The notes: a model not told the origin generated them from the letters alone. A DNA stretch of 64,000 nucleotides from JANNYA01 sp031422315 (GCA_031422315.1 JANOQN010000053.1:167221-231220); one strand, 5' to 3'. Positions 50,719 to 60,339 are shown, numbered from the stretch's first letter. Numbers and translations are program-made.

Positions 50719-50785
50719 TAACCAAACATCCGTTCATTTCAAGCACATCATTTCAACCATCTCAATTGCAACCACGGAGAACCTC

Positions 50786-51790
50786 ATGCACCAATGGCAC
50801 ATCACGATTAACGGACAACAGCACGGCCCGATGGATCACGCAACTGCGGCTGCGCAAGCGCGCGCTAATCCAGGTGCGTTTTGCTGGCGCCAAGGTTTTG
50901 CGCAATGGCTACCGGTAGCGCAAGTTCCCGAGCTTACCCAAGCCAGTCAAGCGATGATGGCTCCGCCGCCGGCTATGGGCGGTGGTTTGGCCGATGTGAT
51001 TGATTACAAGATTTACGGTGAAGATGTGCAGTTTGTCGAAATCGAACTTGATCCCGGTGAAAGCTGCGTCGCCGAAGCGGGTTCGATGATGTACAAAGAT
51101 GCGGTTGTCAAAATGGAAACCGTGTTCGGTGATGGCAATAAGCAGCCGCAAACGGGCGGTTTTTTCGACAAATTAGTCGGCGCTGGCAAGCGCTTAATCA
51201 CCGGCGAAAGCTTGTTTACCACCGTGTTTACGCATGCGGGCGGCTCGGGTAAAGTCAAAGTTGCCTTCGCAGCGCCCTATACCGGCACCGTCATTCCGCT
51301 TAAATTGAGCGATTACGGTGGCAAAATCATTTGCCAGAAAGACGCATTTTTATGCGCAGCTCGCGGCGTATCCATTGGCGTGCATTTCCAGAAAAAAGTT
51401 CTGACCGCACTGTTTGGCGGAGAAGGCTTCATCATGCAAAAGCTCGAAGGTGACGGCATGGTGTTCGTGCACGCAGGCGGCACGGTGATGCAGCGCGATT
51501 TGCGTGCCGGTGAAGTGCTACATGTTGATACCGGCTGCGTGGTTGGCATGACGCAAACTGTCGGCTTTGATATTGAGCAAGTCGGTGGCGTTAAGAGCAT
51601 GATTTTCGGCGGTGAAGGCGTGTTTTTTGCCAAGCTTACCGGCCCTGGTCATATCTGGATGCAATCGTGCCCGTTCAGCCGTTTAGCCGGGCGAATTTTT
51701 GCGGCCGCGCCACAAACCGGTGGCGGTGGCGTGGGCGAAGGCTCCGTGTTGGGCGGATTGGGTCGAATTCTCGGCGGCGACAACAGCTAG
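50786..51790 (+). CDS. GYF_2 plus AIM24 (TIGR00266) family protein
   Basis: 334 aa. Residues 1-55 form a GYF_2-type module (WHITINGQQHGPMDHATAAAQA, then FCWRQGFAQWLPVAQV). From about residue 70 comes an AIM24/TIGR00266 beta-solenoid-like domain: FVEIELDPGESCVAEAGSMMY, FGGEGFIMQKLEGDGMVFVHAGG and VVGMTQTVGFDIEQVGGVKSM. No signal peptide. The C-terminus is Gly-rich. The function of this family in bacteria is unknown; a protein-interaction role is inferred from the GYF_2 part. Confidence 0.85.
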   Translation: MHQWHITINGQQHGPMDHATAAAQARANPGAFCWRQGFAQWLPVAQVPELTQASQAMMAPPPAMGGGLADVIDYKIYGEDVQFVEIELDPGESCVAEAGSMMYKDAVVKMETVFGDGNKQPQTGGFFDKLVGAGKRLITGESLFTTVFTHAGGSGKVKVAFAAPYTGTVIPLKLSDYGGKIICQKDAFLCAARGVSIGVHFQKKVLTALFGGEGFIMQKLEGDGMVFVHAGGTVMQRDLRAGEVLHVDTGCVVGMTQTVGFDIEQVGGVKSMIFGGEGVFFAKLTGPGHIWMQSCPFSRLAGRIFAAAPQTGGGGVGEGSVLGGLGRILGGDNS

Positions 51791-51831
51791 TCGTCGGTAA
51801 CCAGTTCCAAGTCCAATTAATGGGAAAAAAT

Positions 51832-52887
51832 ATGTCCGGAAAAGCTGATAAAAAAAAGCGCGAGCGTGAAGTTTACGACGCCGCGTTAGAAGCGCTGCAA
51901 GTTGAGCTCAATCAGCTGGCGCGTTGGGTACACGACAAAGGCCAGCGCCTGCTGGTGATTTTCGAGGGCCGCGATGCGGCGGGCAAAGGCGGTGCGATTG
52001 ACGCCATTTCGAGCTGCTTGAATCCGCGCAGCTGTAAATTAGTTGCGCTAAGCAAGCCGAGCGATCGTGAGCGCACGCAGTGGTATTTTCAGCGCTACGT
52101 GCAGCATTTGCCAGCCGCCGGTGAAATCATGCTGTTTGACCGTAGCTGGTACAACCGAGCAGGTGTTGAGAAGATTTTCGGCTTTTGCACCGATGCAGAA
52201 TATGCGCAGTTTTTAGTCGACGCGCCGGCGTTTGAAGCCATGCTGGTCAACTCCGGAATTTTGCTGCGCAAGTATTATTTAGGCTGCGATCAAGAAAAGC
52301 AGGAAAAACGCTTCAAAGAACGCATCGAGAATCCGCTCAAACGCTGGAAAATTTCCCCCATTGATTTGACCAGCCGGGAAAAGTACGACGATTACACCGC
52401 CGCCCGTGAAGTGATGTTTGAAGCCACGCATACCCAAGCTGCGCCGTGGACGATGATCGACATGAACGATCAAAAGCAGGGACGTTTGACTTTAGTTCGG
52501 CATCTTTTGGATTCCATTCCAGATCACGATATCAATCTGACGCCAATTCCTTTCAAGCCACTTAAAAAAGCCAAGCTATCGCTTGAACAAGCTAGCAAAA
52601 TTGTGCCGTTCGCCGCGAAATTTGGCGAAAAAGCGGCGAAAACGCCAAAGCCCACACAATCTTCCCTGAAAATTAAAGCGCCAGTCAGCGCGAGTAAAGC
52701 CAGCGAAAGCCCCGCGCCGATCAAAAAACCTGCGGTGAGTGCACTGCTGAAGCAGGCTAAGTCGCAGGCTGCTAAAACCGTTACGAGCAAAATTGTTATG
52801 AAAGCGGCGGTTAAGTCGAAAGCGCTTGCTAAGGCTATGCCAAGCAAGCCAACCAAATCCAGGGCTGTGGCTAAAAAGCGCGCATGA
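51832..52887 (+). CDS. ppk2: Polyphosphate kinase 2 with a Lys/Ala-rich C-terminal tail
   Basis: 351 aa from the ATG at 51832 (GGGA upstream). An ATG at 51820 and a much longer frame from 51667 lack ribosome sites. Walker A FEGRDAAGKGGAID, the lid YFQRYVQHLP and Walker B LFDRSWYNRAGVE identify PPK2, which moves phosphate between polyphosphate and nucleotides. The core ends near residue 245 (TPIPFKPLKKAKL). The last 105 residues are low-complexity, rich in Lys, Ala, Ser and Pro (KIVMKAAVKSKALAKAM), like a histone H1-type tail. Overlaps the nitroreductase gene (ATGACG). Confidence 0.93.
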   Translation: MSGKADKKKREREVYDAALEALQVELNQLARWVHDKGQRLLVIFEGRDAAGKGGAIDAISSCLNPRSCKLVALSKPSDRERTQWYFQRYVQHLPAAGEIMLFDRSWYNRAGVEKIFGFCTDAEYAQFLVDAPAFEAMLVNSGILLRKYYLGCDQEKQEKRFKERIENPLKRWKISPIDLTSREKYDDYTAAREVMFEATHTQAAPWTMIDMNDQKQGRLTLVRHLLDSIPDHDINLTPIPFKPLKKAKLSLEQASKIVPFAAKFGEKAAKTPKPTQSSLKIKAPVSASKASESPAPIKKPAVSALLKQAKSQAAKTVTSKIVMKAAVKSKALAKAMPSKPTKSRAVAKKRA

Positions 52888-53444
52888 CGCCATTGCAGCA
52901 GTTGGAAACGCGCAGCTCCACGCCCTCGCGCCTAATGCAAGCGCCCGGGCCAAATAGCGCTGAGCTCGCGCAGCTGCTCACGATCGCTATGCGAGTGCCC
53001 GATCACGGCAAGCTGGCGCCTTGGCGTTTTTTGCTGATTGAAGGTGATGCGAAGCTGCGGATGTCTGCGCGCTTATGTGATCGCAAACTGGCGCTTGAGC
53101 CGGAAATATCCGCCGATGCGCTTGAAAAGGAACGCTTACGTTTTTTGCATGCGCCATCCGTTGTGGTGGTGATTGCACAGCTCACCAAGCCGCACAAAAT
53201 TCCTGAAATAGAGCAGCTAATGTCTGCCGCCGCAGTGTGCATGCAGGTGCTCAACGCGGCAGCAGCAATGGGTTTTGCTTGCCAGTGGTTAACGGGCTGG
53301 GCGGCTTATGATTCCAGTATCGCCGAGTTTTTACAGCTTAAGTCAAACGAATCTGTTGCAGGTTTCATGCATTTGGGTTCTAGCGATGCGGTGCCCACCG
53401 AGCGGGTTCGACCTACGCTGGCTGACAAGCTTAGCGCGCTTTGA
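52884..53444 (+). CDS. YdjA-like nitroreductase family protein
   Basis: 186 aa FMN-dependent oxidoreductase. AMRVPDHGKLAPWRFLLI (about residues 36-53) is the YdjA-type FMN-binding signature, with the HAPSVVVVIAQ strand and GFACQWLTGW later. Probably a dimeric NAD(P)H-dependent enzyme of unknown substrate. Start overlaps the ppk2 stop. Followed 9 bases on by an exonuclease-like gene. Confidence 0.9.
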   Translation: MTPLQQLETRSSTPSRLMQAPGPNSAELAQLLTIAMRVPDHGKLAPWRFLLIEGDAKLRMSARLCDRKLALEPEISADALEKERLRFLHAPSVVVVIAQLTKPHKIPEIEQLMSAAAVCMQVLNAAAAMGFACQWLTGWAAYDSSIAEFLQLKSNESVAGFMHLGSSDAVPTERVRPTLADKLSAL

Positions 53445-53453
53445 CGAGCTGAT

Positions 53454-54353
53454 TTGAACACCTATTTGTTAGATGCCAGCCTGTATATTTTTCGCGCCTA
53501 TCATTCGCTTACGCCGGATTGGCACGATAAAGAAGGTTGGCCCACGCATGCTGTGCACGGCTTTACTAACACGCTTTTGTCACTGCTTGAGCGGGTCAAG
53601 CCCGAATCGATTGCGGTGTGTTTTGATGAAGCGTTTGATCATTCATTTCGCAATACGCTGTACCCGGCATACAAAGCCAATCGCGAGCCGCCCACCGAAG
53701 AGCTAGTGCGGCAATTTGCCTATTGCAAACGCATGGCAGCCGCGCTCGGGCTGGTGGTGCTGGCTGATTCGCGCTATGAAGCCGATGATTTAATTGGTTC
53801 ACTCAGCCATAAGCTCAAACACGCGGGCTACAAGACGTTTATTTTGTCAGTCGATAAAGATATGGGCCAGCTGCTGCATGCAAACGCGCAGCAGTGGGAT
53901 TTTACCAAAGGCCAGCCGTACGGGCCCGAAGGCGTTTTGGAAAAATTTGGTGTGATGCCCGAGCGCATGGCCGAATTGCAAGCACTTACCGGCGATGCGG
54001 TGGATAACATTCCCGGCATTGCTGGCGTGGGCCCGAAAACGGCGGCGGCGCTATTGACGCATTTTGGCTCACTCGATCAGCTGCTGGCACGAATCGATGA
54101 GATCGCTTACCTGCGGATTCGCGGGGCAGGAGCGGCGTACGGGAAAATCAAAAGCGGCACCGCGCAGATTGAAATGGCGCTCAAACTCACGCAAATCGCA
54201 CTCGATGCGCCGGTACCCGAGCCGCACGCGCTGGGCGTGTGCGTCAAGCTAGCCGAGCCGATTGATGGCTTATTCGATGAGCTTGGTTTTGGCGGGTTTT
54301 TACGAAATCGCGCCAAAAATTGGCATAGTAGGGTTTCCAAAGCGAACGGTTAG
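53454..54353 (+). CDS. 5'-3' exonuclease / flap endonuclease-like protein (Xni type)
   Basis: 299 aa with a TTG start at 53454. It has only the FEN/Pol I N-terminal nuclease fold, without a polymerase. Metal-site motifs visible are LLDASLYIFRAYH, ANREPPTEEL, YEADDLIGSL, SVDKDMGQLL and the helix-hairpin-helix GDAVDNIPGIAGVGPKTA. Length and architecture match Xni/ExoIX or stand-alone FEN proteins. The acidic residues look intact, so nuclease activity on flaps is plausible. Confidence 0.88.
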   Translation: MNTYLLDASLYIFRAYHSLTPDWHDKEGWPTHAVHGFTNTLLSLLERVKPESIAVCFDEAFDHSFRNTLYPAYKANREPPTEELVRQFAYCKRMAAALGLVVLADSRYEADDLIGSLSHKLKHAGYKTFILSVDKDMGQLLHANAQQWDFTKGQPYGPEGVLEKFGVMPERMAELQALTGDAVDNIPGIAGVGPKTAAALLTHFGSLDQLLARIDEIAYLRIRGAGAAYGKIKSGTAQIEMALKLTQIALDAPVPEPHALGVCVKLAEPIDGLFDELGFGGFLRNRAKNWHSRVSKANG

Positions 54354-54515
54354 CAGGGTTCTCGCTAATCGCGCCGCTACCCCGCCAAATGCAGCGCTAA
54401 TTGCGCCAAATGCAGCGGCGTTGATTAAAAGCCACCACTTGCAAGCTCACAATGAATGTTGCCGTCTTGATGCTTCAGAACGAACTTAGATATCCATCGG
54501 TGCAAATGCACTAGA

Positions 54516-54561
54516 TAAAAACGACGGCTCGGCTTTTGTACTGCTGCAAAAGCCTGCCGCC
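54516..54561 (-). terminator. Rho-independent terminator of the acetolactate synthase gene
   Basis: Read on the minus strand: GGCGGC, A, GGCTTTTG, an 8-base loop, CAAAAGCC, GA, GCCGTC, then G and TTTTT. The inner stem of 8 bp is perfect. The outer 6-bp stem pairs only in minus-strand RNA, because one pair is G-U there and A-C on the other strand. This orients it to the ALS gene, which ends at 54593. Confidence 0.85.
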
Positions 54562-54592
54562 AACAACCCAAGGCAATGCCCAAATTTGCGCG

Positions 54593-56233
54593 TTAAACCG
54601 CCGCGCTGAGGCTACGGATTTCCTGATTCAACACGCGATCATTGTCGGAATAATCAATCGCCAACTCGATCAAATCGACGCCGGGCAAGGCGAGCGATTT
54701 CTCTAACATATCGCGGAATTCTTGCACGGATTTTGGCCGCCAGCCGCGTGCGCCGTAGCTCTCGGCATATTTGACGAAATCCGGGTTGCCCATATCCATG
54801 CCGAAATTGGCAAAATTCATGTTCGCCTGCTTCCACTTGATCATGCCGTAGGCGTTGTCCAGCAACACGATTTGCGTGACGTTCAAACCCAAACGCACTG
54901 CAGTTTCAAGCTCTTGCGAGTTCATCATAAAGCCGCCATCGCCCGACACCGCAACGACTTTGCGGCTCGGATACACCATTTGCGCGGCCATGGCGCTTGG
55001 TAAGCCTGCGCCCATCGTGGCGAGTGCGTTATCCAGCAGCAGCGTGTTGGGTTCGTTGCAGCGGTAATATCTGGCGAACCACAGCTTGTACATGCCGTTA
55101 TCCAAGCACACGATGCCATCGTTCGGAATAGCTTCTCGAATTTCCTTGACCATGCGCACCGGGTAAATCGGGAACCGATTATCGTCCGCGCCTTTTTCAA
55201 GATGCTTGAATAACTGGGTTTGTACGGTCTTACCGTAGCTGAAATCCCAGTGTGGCTGGGCTTCTATGCGCTGCTTCATGCGCCAAATGGTGTTAGCAAT
55301 ATCGCCGACCACTTCAATCTGGGGGAAATAAACCGTATCGACTTCCGCTGAGCAGTAGTTGATATGAATTACCGTGCGCAGGCCTTTGCGCATAAAGAAC
55401 GGCGGTTTCTCTACCACATCATGCCCAACGTTCAAAATGCAGTCGGCGTTTTCGATGACACGGTGTACGAAATCGCCATCTGAAAGTGCGGCATTGCCCA
55501 TCCAGAGTGGGTGGCACTCATCAATCACGCCTTTGCCCATTTGCGTGGTGAAAAATGGAATGCCGAGCTTGTCGACAAACTCACGCAGCATCTTCGAGGT
55601 GGTTTTGCGATTTGCGCCCGCGCCAACCATCAACAAAGGTCGCTTGGCATTCGTGATGGCCTCTATGGCGTATTGAATCGACTTTTCGTCCGCGACCGGG
55701 CGGCGCACGTGGCTTTCCGGCAGCACAATCGCGTCGGTTTGCTCGTGCGCGATATCTTCCGGTAACTCCAAATGCGTAGCGCCTGGGCGCTCTTCCATCG
55801 CGCGCCGGAAGGCTTCGCGCACGCGCGCCGGAATGTTGTCGGCGCTAATGATTTGCTTGGTGTATTTAGTGAGCGGTTTCATCATATCGACAATATCGAC
55901 AATCTGAAAATGCCCTTGTTTACTGACTTTCACCGGCTTTTGCCCGGTAATCATCAACATTGGCATCGCGCCCAACTGTGCATAGGCGGCGGCGGTGACG
56001 AAATTAGTTGCGCCTGGCCCCAAAGTAGCTAAACAAACGCCGGGTTTGCCGGTCAATCGGCCATAGGTGGCGGCCATAAAACCCGCGCCTTGTTCATGGC
56101 GCGTCAAAATCAGTTTGATGCTCGAGGTGCGCATGGATTCTAGAAAATCCAGATTTTCTTCCCCCGGAATGCCGAAAATGTACTCAACGCCTTCAGATTC
56201 CAGGGCTTTTACAAATAAATCAGATGCTTTCAT
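54593..56233 (-). CDS. Acetolactate synthase large subunit, catabolic-type
   Basis: 546 aa from the ATG at 56233 (MKASDLFVKALESEGVEYIFG); a GTG at 56245 is an alternative. The N-terminal GIPGEENLDFLES holds the conserved ThDP-activating Glu. Then come THLELPEDIAHEQ, a middle FAD/nucleotide-like domain (VGAGANRKTTSKMLREF) and the ThDP-binding motif GDGGFMMNSQELETAVRLGLNVTQIVLLDN. It condenses two pyruvates to 2-acetolactate. No small regulatory subunit (ilvN/ilvH) follows, which favours a stand-alone enzyme, though other ThDP enzymes of this class cannot be excluded. Terminated by a clear hairpin. Confidence 0.9.
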   Translation of the reverse strand: MKASDLFVKALESEGVEYIFGIPGEENLDFLESMRTSSIKLILTRHEQGAGFMAATYGRLTGKPGVCLATLGPGATNFVTAAAYAQLGAMPMLMITGQKPVKVSKQGHFQIVDIVDMMKPLTKYTKQIISADNIPARVREAFRRAMEERPGATHLELPEDIAHEQTDAIVLPESHVRRPVADEKSIQYAIEAITNAKRPLLMVGAGANRKTTSKMLREFVDKLGIPFFTTQMGKGVIDECHPLWMGNAALSDGDFVHRVIENADCILNVGHDVVEKPPFFMRKGLRTVIHINYCSAEVDTVYFPQIEVVGDIANTIWRMKQRIEAQPHWDFSYGKTVQTQLFKHLEKGADDNRFPIYPVRMVKEIREAIPNDGIVCLDNGMYKLWFARYYRCNEPNTLLLDNALATMGAGLPSAMAAQMVYPSRKVVAVSGDGGFMMNSQELETAVRLGLNVTQIVLLDNAYGMIKWKQANMNFANFGMDMGNPDFVKYAESYGARGWRPKSVQEFRDMLEKSLALPGVDLIELAIDYSDNDRVLNQEIRSLSAAV

Positions 56234-56528
56234 GGACGCGCTCACAGGTGGTGCGCCGTGCGGCGCGGAAGGTTGGGTGAAGCCCTCGATTGTCCACGTC
56301 CATTTCGCTCAACGTCAACAGAACTTGCACGATTTTCGCAAGTTTTGTGGCGTTGGAGCGAAAATAGCTGACTTTGAAATAATTTAGGTGGATGGTGTTG
56401 ATCGCGGAAGCTGCACCGACAATGAGTTTAGAAGCTTCCTTGGGCAAGATGAATTTGCACCCTAAAACCGCTTGATAAGCGCGCGCACCGGCCCCAAGCT
56501 AGAAAGTCAACTTTTGCGAGAATCCACC

Positions 56529-57488
56529 ATGAGCACAACACGCCACGCACGGCTTTTGATTTTAGGCTCCGGCCCGGCCGGGTACACGGCAGCGGTTTAT
56601 GCTGCGCGCGCCAATCTTAAGCCGATTTTGCTGACCGGCGCCGCGCCGGGCGGTCAGTTGATGACCACCACCGACGTGGAAAATTGGCCGGGCGATGCGC
56701 ACGGGCTAACCGGCCCGCTACTGATGGAGCGCATGCAGGCGCACGCTGAGGCGTTTGGTACTGAAATTGTGTACGACCATGTAAGCAAGGTTGATTTTAG
56801 CCAGCGCCCGCTGCGGCTAACCGCTGATAGCGGCGAGTGGACTTGCGATGCGCTGATTATTTGCACCGGTGCATCGGCGAAGTATTTAGGCTTGGAATCA
56901 GAAACAGCGTTTCGGGGCCGAGGCGTTAGCGCTTGCGCCACCTGCGATGGGTTTTTCTACAAGAATCAGCCGGTCGTCGTGGTCGGCGGAGGCAATACGG
57001 CGGTGGAAGAAGCGCTCTATTTATCGAATATCGCCAGTTCAGTCACCGTCGTGCATCGGCAAAGCAAATTCAGATCAGAGAAGATTTTGCAAGATCGCTT
57101 ATTCGCGAAATCCAACGTGACGGTACTTTGGAATCATGAAGTGGTTGAGGTGCTTGGCGATGCCAGCGGCTCGACCGGCTTGCGCGTCAAACACAAGGAA
57201 ACCGGCGCAGAGCAAGATGTGCAGGCGCCTGGGGTTTTCATCGCAATTGGTCACACGCCCAACACCAGCCTGTTTGAACGCAGCTTGGAGATGCGCAATG
57301 GCTATTTGAGCGTGCGCTCAGGGCTGTCAGGCATGGCGACTTTGACGTCCGTGCCCGGCGTGTTTGCTGCCGGCGATGTGATGGATCAAGTCTATCGCCA
57401 GGCCATCACATCAGCTGGCACGGGTTGCATGGCGGCGCTCGATGCCGAGCGTTGGTTAGAGGCTCAAACTGACTTGAAACACGCTTGA
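56529..57488 (+). CDS. trxB: Thioredoxin reductase
   Basis: 319 aa from the ATG at 56529. FAD-binding GSGPAGYTAAVYAARA at the start; NADPH-binding GGGNTAVEEALYLSNIA; redox-active CATCDG (Cys-Ala-Thr-Cys) near residue 138; and GVFAAGDVMDQVYRQAITSAGTGC at the C-terminus. It reduces thioredoxin with NADPH. Its stop overlaps the TTG start of the FHA-phosphatase gene by four bases, an unusual coupling. Confidence 0.96.
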   Translation: MSTTRHARLLILGSGPAGYTAAVYAARANLKPILLTGAAPGGQLMTTTDVENWPGDAHGLTGPLLMERMQAHAEAFGTEIVYDHVSKVDFSQRPLRLTADSGEWTCDALIICTGASAKYLGLESETAFRGRGVSACATCDGFFYKNQPVVVVGGGNTAVEEALYLSNIASSVTVVHRQSKFRSEKILQDRLFAKSNVTVLWNHEVVEVLGDASGSTGLRVKHKETGAEQDVQAPGVFIAIGHTPNTSLFERSLEMRNGYLSVRSGLSGMATLTSVPGVFAAGDVMDQVYRQAITSAGTGCMAALDAERWLEAQTDLKHA

Positions 57489-59047
57489 GCACTCCCGGAA
57501 CCGGTTTGCGATTAGAACAAGTCGGCGGCCCGCCGCTGGCGCAGGCGAGCTTGCTGCTGGTCGGCAAGCTCATCCTTGGGCGCGGCACCGATGCCGCGTT
57601 TATGCTGCCAGATCCGCAAGTTTCTAGGCGGCACTGTGCGATCGACGTGCAGGGCGAGCGCACGCTGGTGCAAGATTTGGATTCTCGGGTCGGCACGCTG
57701 CTCAACGACGTCAAACTGCCAGCCGGGCAGCTAGTTGCGCTGCATCCGCACGATCGCTTGCGTATTGGCCCGTGGCGCTTTCGGGTGCGCTCGGCATTTG
57801 ATATCAGCGTCGCAATGGGCAATGCAGCGCCAGGTCCGAATACGCTCGCCGGTAAAACGCTAGTCGGTACACCGATATTGGCGGCCGAACGCCGGCTTGA
57901 GCTGCTGGTGGAATTTGCCGCTGCTGCTGCGAACGCGCAGAACCAGCAAGCGCTTGCCGCACTGACTTTGGATTACGCCCTGCGCGGCAGCGCTGCCAGC
58001 AGCGCTGGACTATTTGCACCAGAAAATTTTGGCGAATTCCCAGAATTTGCGCAGCTCGGAACCGAGCGATTACCGGCGATTAGCGAAGCGTTCAACGCCA
58101 CCGTTAAAGGCGGCGTCGTGCAGGTAGATCTACAAGGTGGCAAGCTGCCCTGCATTGCGGTTGCGCTTCGCATTGATGGCGAGCCAGTCAGCTTTTTGCT
58201 GGCAAGCTTTGCCACGCCCGCAGCCCGTGCAAAATCGGAAGCCAGCGAATTTTTACACGCGCTTTCGCGCATGAGTGCGCTCGCCTGGGCACAGCTTGAA
58301 CGCAAAGCAGTGCTGGTGCGGCTTGATCGGCTCAACGCCGATTTGGAGCGCGCACACGACACTCAAGCGCAGCTGCTGCCGCCCGCTGCGGGCAGATTAG
58401 CCTGCCTGCAATACGCGTATCGATTGCTACCCGGGCGCGCGGTAGCGGGCGATTTGCTGGACGTGTTCGCGCTGGATGCCACCCGCACCGCAATTATCTT
58501 TGGCGATGTAAGCGGCGCGGGTTTTGGTGCGGCCATGCTGATGGCTTCCGTGCAAGCCTATTTGCACGCCGAGCTGCTCGAAACCAGCGACCCAGCACTG
58601 GCTGCGAACCGCGCCAATAGCTATTGCGCGCGCGTCGGCGGCGGTCGATTCGTGACCGCCTGGGTTGCCGTATTTGATGCTGGCACCGGGCTTTTGCAAG
58701 TCGTCGACGCCGGGCACGGCATGGCATGGTGGCTTGATAAAAGCGGCGCGCAGTCCATCGCACTGCTAGGCGGAATTCCCCTCGGTGTTGATGCGCTGAC
58801 GATCTACCAAGCCGAAACACTCAAGGTAGCCGGCCAGCTGGTATTGCTCAGCGATGGTGTAACCGAACACCGCGCCGCTGCTGAGGCGGGCGGTTGCTTT
58901 TCTGACTTGCTCAGCACGCATCTATTAGCGCTCACCCAGCTGCCACTCGCGCAAATGCCGGATCGGCTTTTTGAAGCGCTGCGCAGCTTCGGCGGCAGGC
59001 TGCCAGATGATGATGCGACGGCGTTGTTTGTCGGATTTGAAAGCTAG
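57485..59047 (+). CDS. FHA domain plus SpoIIE-type PP2C phosphatase
   Basis: 520 aa, TTG start overlapping the trxB stop. An N-terminal FHA domain (residues 20-100) shows LILGRGTDAAFMLPDPQVSRRHC, the phospho-Thr-binding GRG and SRRH motifs. A middle region resembles GAF. The C-terminal 230 residues are SpoIIE/RsbU-like: AGDLLDVF, IIFGDVSGAGFGAAMLMA, VLLSDGVTEHRA and DDDATALFVGF carry the metal-binding Asp residues. It likely dephosphorylates an anti-anti-sigma or similar target after recognising a phosphopeptide; the partner is not in the window. Convergent with rarA, overlapping by four bases. Confidence 0.88.
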   Translation: MSTPGTGLRLEQVGGPPLAQASLLLVGKLILGRGTDAAFMLPDPQVSRRHCAIDVQGERTLVQDLDSRVGTLLNDVKLPAGQLVALHPHDRLRIGPWRFRVRSAFDISVAMGNAAPGPNTLAGKTLVGTPILAAERRLELLVEFAAAAANAQNQQALAALTLDYALRGSAASSAGLFAPENFGEFPEFAQLGTERLPAISEAFNATVKGGVVQVDLQGGKLPCIAVALRIDGEPVSFLLASFATPAARAKSEASEFLHALSRMSALAWAQLERKAVLVRLDRLNADLERAHDTQAQLLPPAAGRLACLQYAYRLLPGRAVAGDLLDVFALDATRTAIIFGDVSGAGFGAAMLMASVQAYLHAELLETSDPALAANRANSYCARVGGGRFVTAWVAVFDAGTGLLQVVDAGHGMAWWLDKSGAQSIALLGGIPLGVDALTIYQAETLKVAGQLVLLSDGVTEHRAAAEAGGCFSDLLSTHLLALTQLPLAQMPDRLFEALRSFGGRLPDDDATALFVGFES

Positions 59048-60339
59048 GTACCTGACAACTGTGCGCGCTTTCGCTCGGCGCGAATCCAGGCCAGCTTTTC
59101 TGCCATTTTAATCTCCAATCCGCGCGCCACTGGCTGATAGAACTCGGTGTTCTCAAAGCCTTCTGGAAAACCGGTTTGTGAAAGCGCAATCGCATTTGGC
59201 GCGTCATGATCGTACTGATAGCTGGCCCCAAAGCCCAAATCTTTCATCAGCTTGGTCGGTGCGTTACGCAAATGATTAGGAACCTCTAAAGTGCCATGTG
59301 CGGCAACGAACGCCCTCGCAGCTTTGAACGCGGTGTAGCTGGCATTGGATTTCGGTGCCACAGCCAAAAACAGCACCAGCTGCGCCAGTGCCAACTCACC
59401 CTCGGGCGCACCTAGGCGCTCCAGCGTTTGCCACGCCGCTAGCGCCATATCGAGCGCGCGCGGGTCAGCATTGCCGATATCTTCACTGGCAACGCGCAGC
59501 AGCCGGCGCGCTAAATAGTGCGGATCAACTCCGCCATCAAGCATCCGCACCAGCCAATAAAGCGCAGCGTCAGGGTGTGAGGTGCGTATAGTTTTATGCA
59601 GCGCGGATATTTGATCAAAATGTAAATCGCCGCCCTTGTCAAAGCGCCGATAGCCATCGCCCGCTGCTTGCTCGACGTGTTCAATCGCCAGCGTTTGCTC
59701 GCCTGCCATTTCGGCAGCGATTTCCAGCAAAATCAGAGCGCGCCTTGCATCGCCATCGCTAAATTCGGCAATACGAATCAGTGCCGCAGGCTCAGCCAAT
59801 TTGCCTGCCAAACCGTGCTCCTGATCGCCCAACGCGGCGTTCAAGAGCACAACGATTGCATCTGGCTCAACCGCCTTCAGCACATGCACGCGCGCCCGTG
59901 AGAGCAGCGCGCCATTGACCGCAAAGCTGGGATTTTCCGTCGTCGCGCCGATCAGCACCAGCGTGCCGTCCTCCACATGCGGCAGCAGGGCATCTTGCTG
60001 CGCTTTGTTAAATCGGTGAATCTCATCAACAAACAGCACAGTTTGCCGCTTTAAATTCTGATTGGTTTTCGCCAGCGCCACCGCCGCACGCAGCTCAGCA
60101 ACGCCCGCCAGCACCGCAGAAATCGGCACAAATTCCGCGCCGCACGCTTGTGCGATTAACCGCGCCAATGTGGTTTTGCCACAGCCCGGCGGGCCCCACA
60201 AAATCATCGAATAAGGTCGGCCTGCTGCTAACGAGCGCATCAGCGCGCTGGATTCCGACGTCAAATGCGGCTGGCCGACAATTTGACTGATCGTGCGCGG
60301 GCGCATGCGCTCGGCGAGGGGTTTGAAAGCGTTGGGCAT
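59044..60339 (-). CDS. rarA: Replication-associated recombination protein A (RarA/MgsA)
   Basis: 431 aa AAA+ ATPase of the clamp-loader class. Walker A GPPGCGKTTLA near residue 48, Walker B LFVDEIHRFNKAQQDALLP, and sensor 1 GATTENPSF are all intact. The C-terminal tetramerisation part has SHPDAALYWLVRMLDGGVDP and EDIGNADPRAL. RarA acts at stalled replication forks with SSB and RecA. Its 3' end overlaps the convergent phosphatase gene. Confidence 0.95.
   Translation of the reverse strand: MPNAFKPLAERMRPRTISQIVGQPHLTSESSALMRSLAAGRPYSMILWGPPGCGKTTLARLIAQACGAEFVPISAVLAGVAELRAAVALAKTNQNLKRQTVLFVDEIHRFNKAQQDALLPHVEDGTLVLIGATTENPSFAVNGALLSRARVHVLKAVEPDAIVVLLNAALGDQEHGLAGKLAEPAALIRIAEFSDGDARRALILLEIAAEMAGEQTLAIEHVEQAAGDGYRRFDKGGDLHFDQISALHKTIRTSHPDAALYWLVRMLDGGVDPHYLARRLLRVASEDIGNADPRALDMALAAWQTLERLGAPEGELALAQLVLFLAVAPKSNASYTAFKAARAFVAAHGTLEVPNHLRNAPTKLMKDLGFGASYQYDHDAPNAIALSQTGFPEGFENTEFYQPVARGLEIKMAEKLAWIRAERKRAQLSGT

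Noticed and set aside
54354..54480. Two copies of GCCAAATGCAGCG in the gap after the exonuclease gene
   Set aside because: Only two short copies in GC-rich non-coding DNA; no element structure seen.
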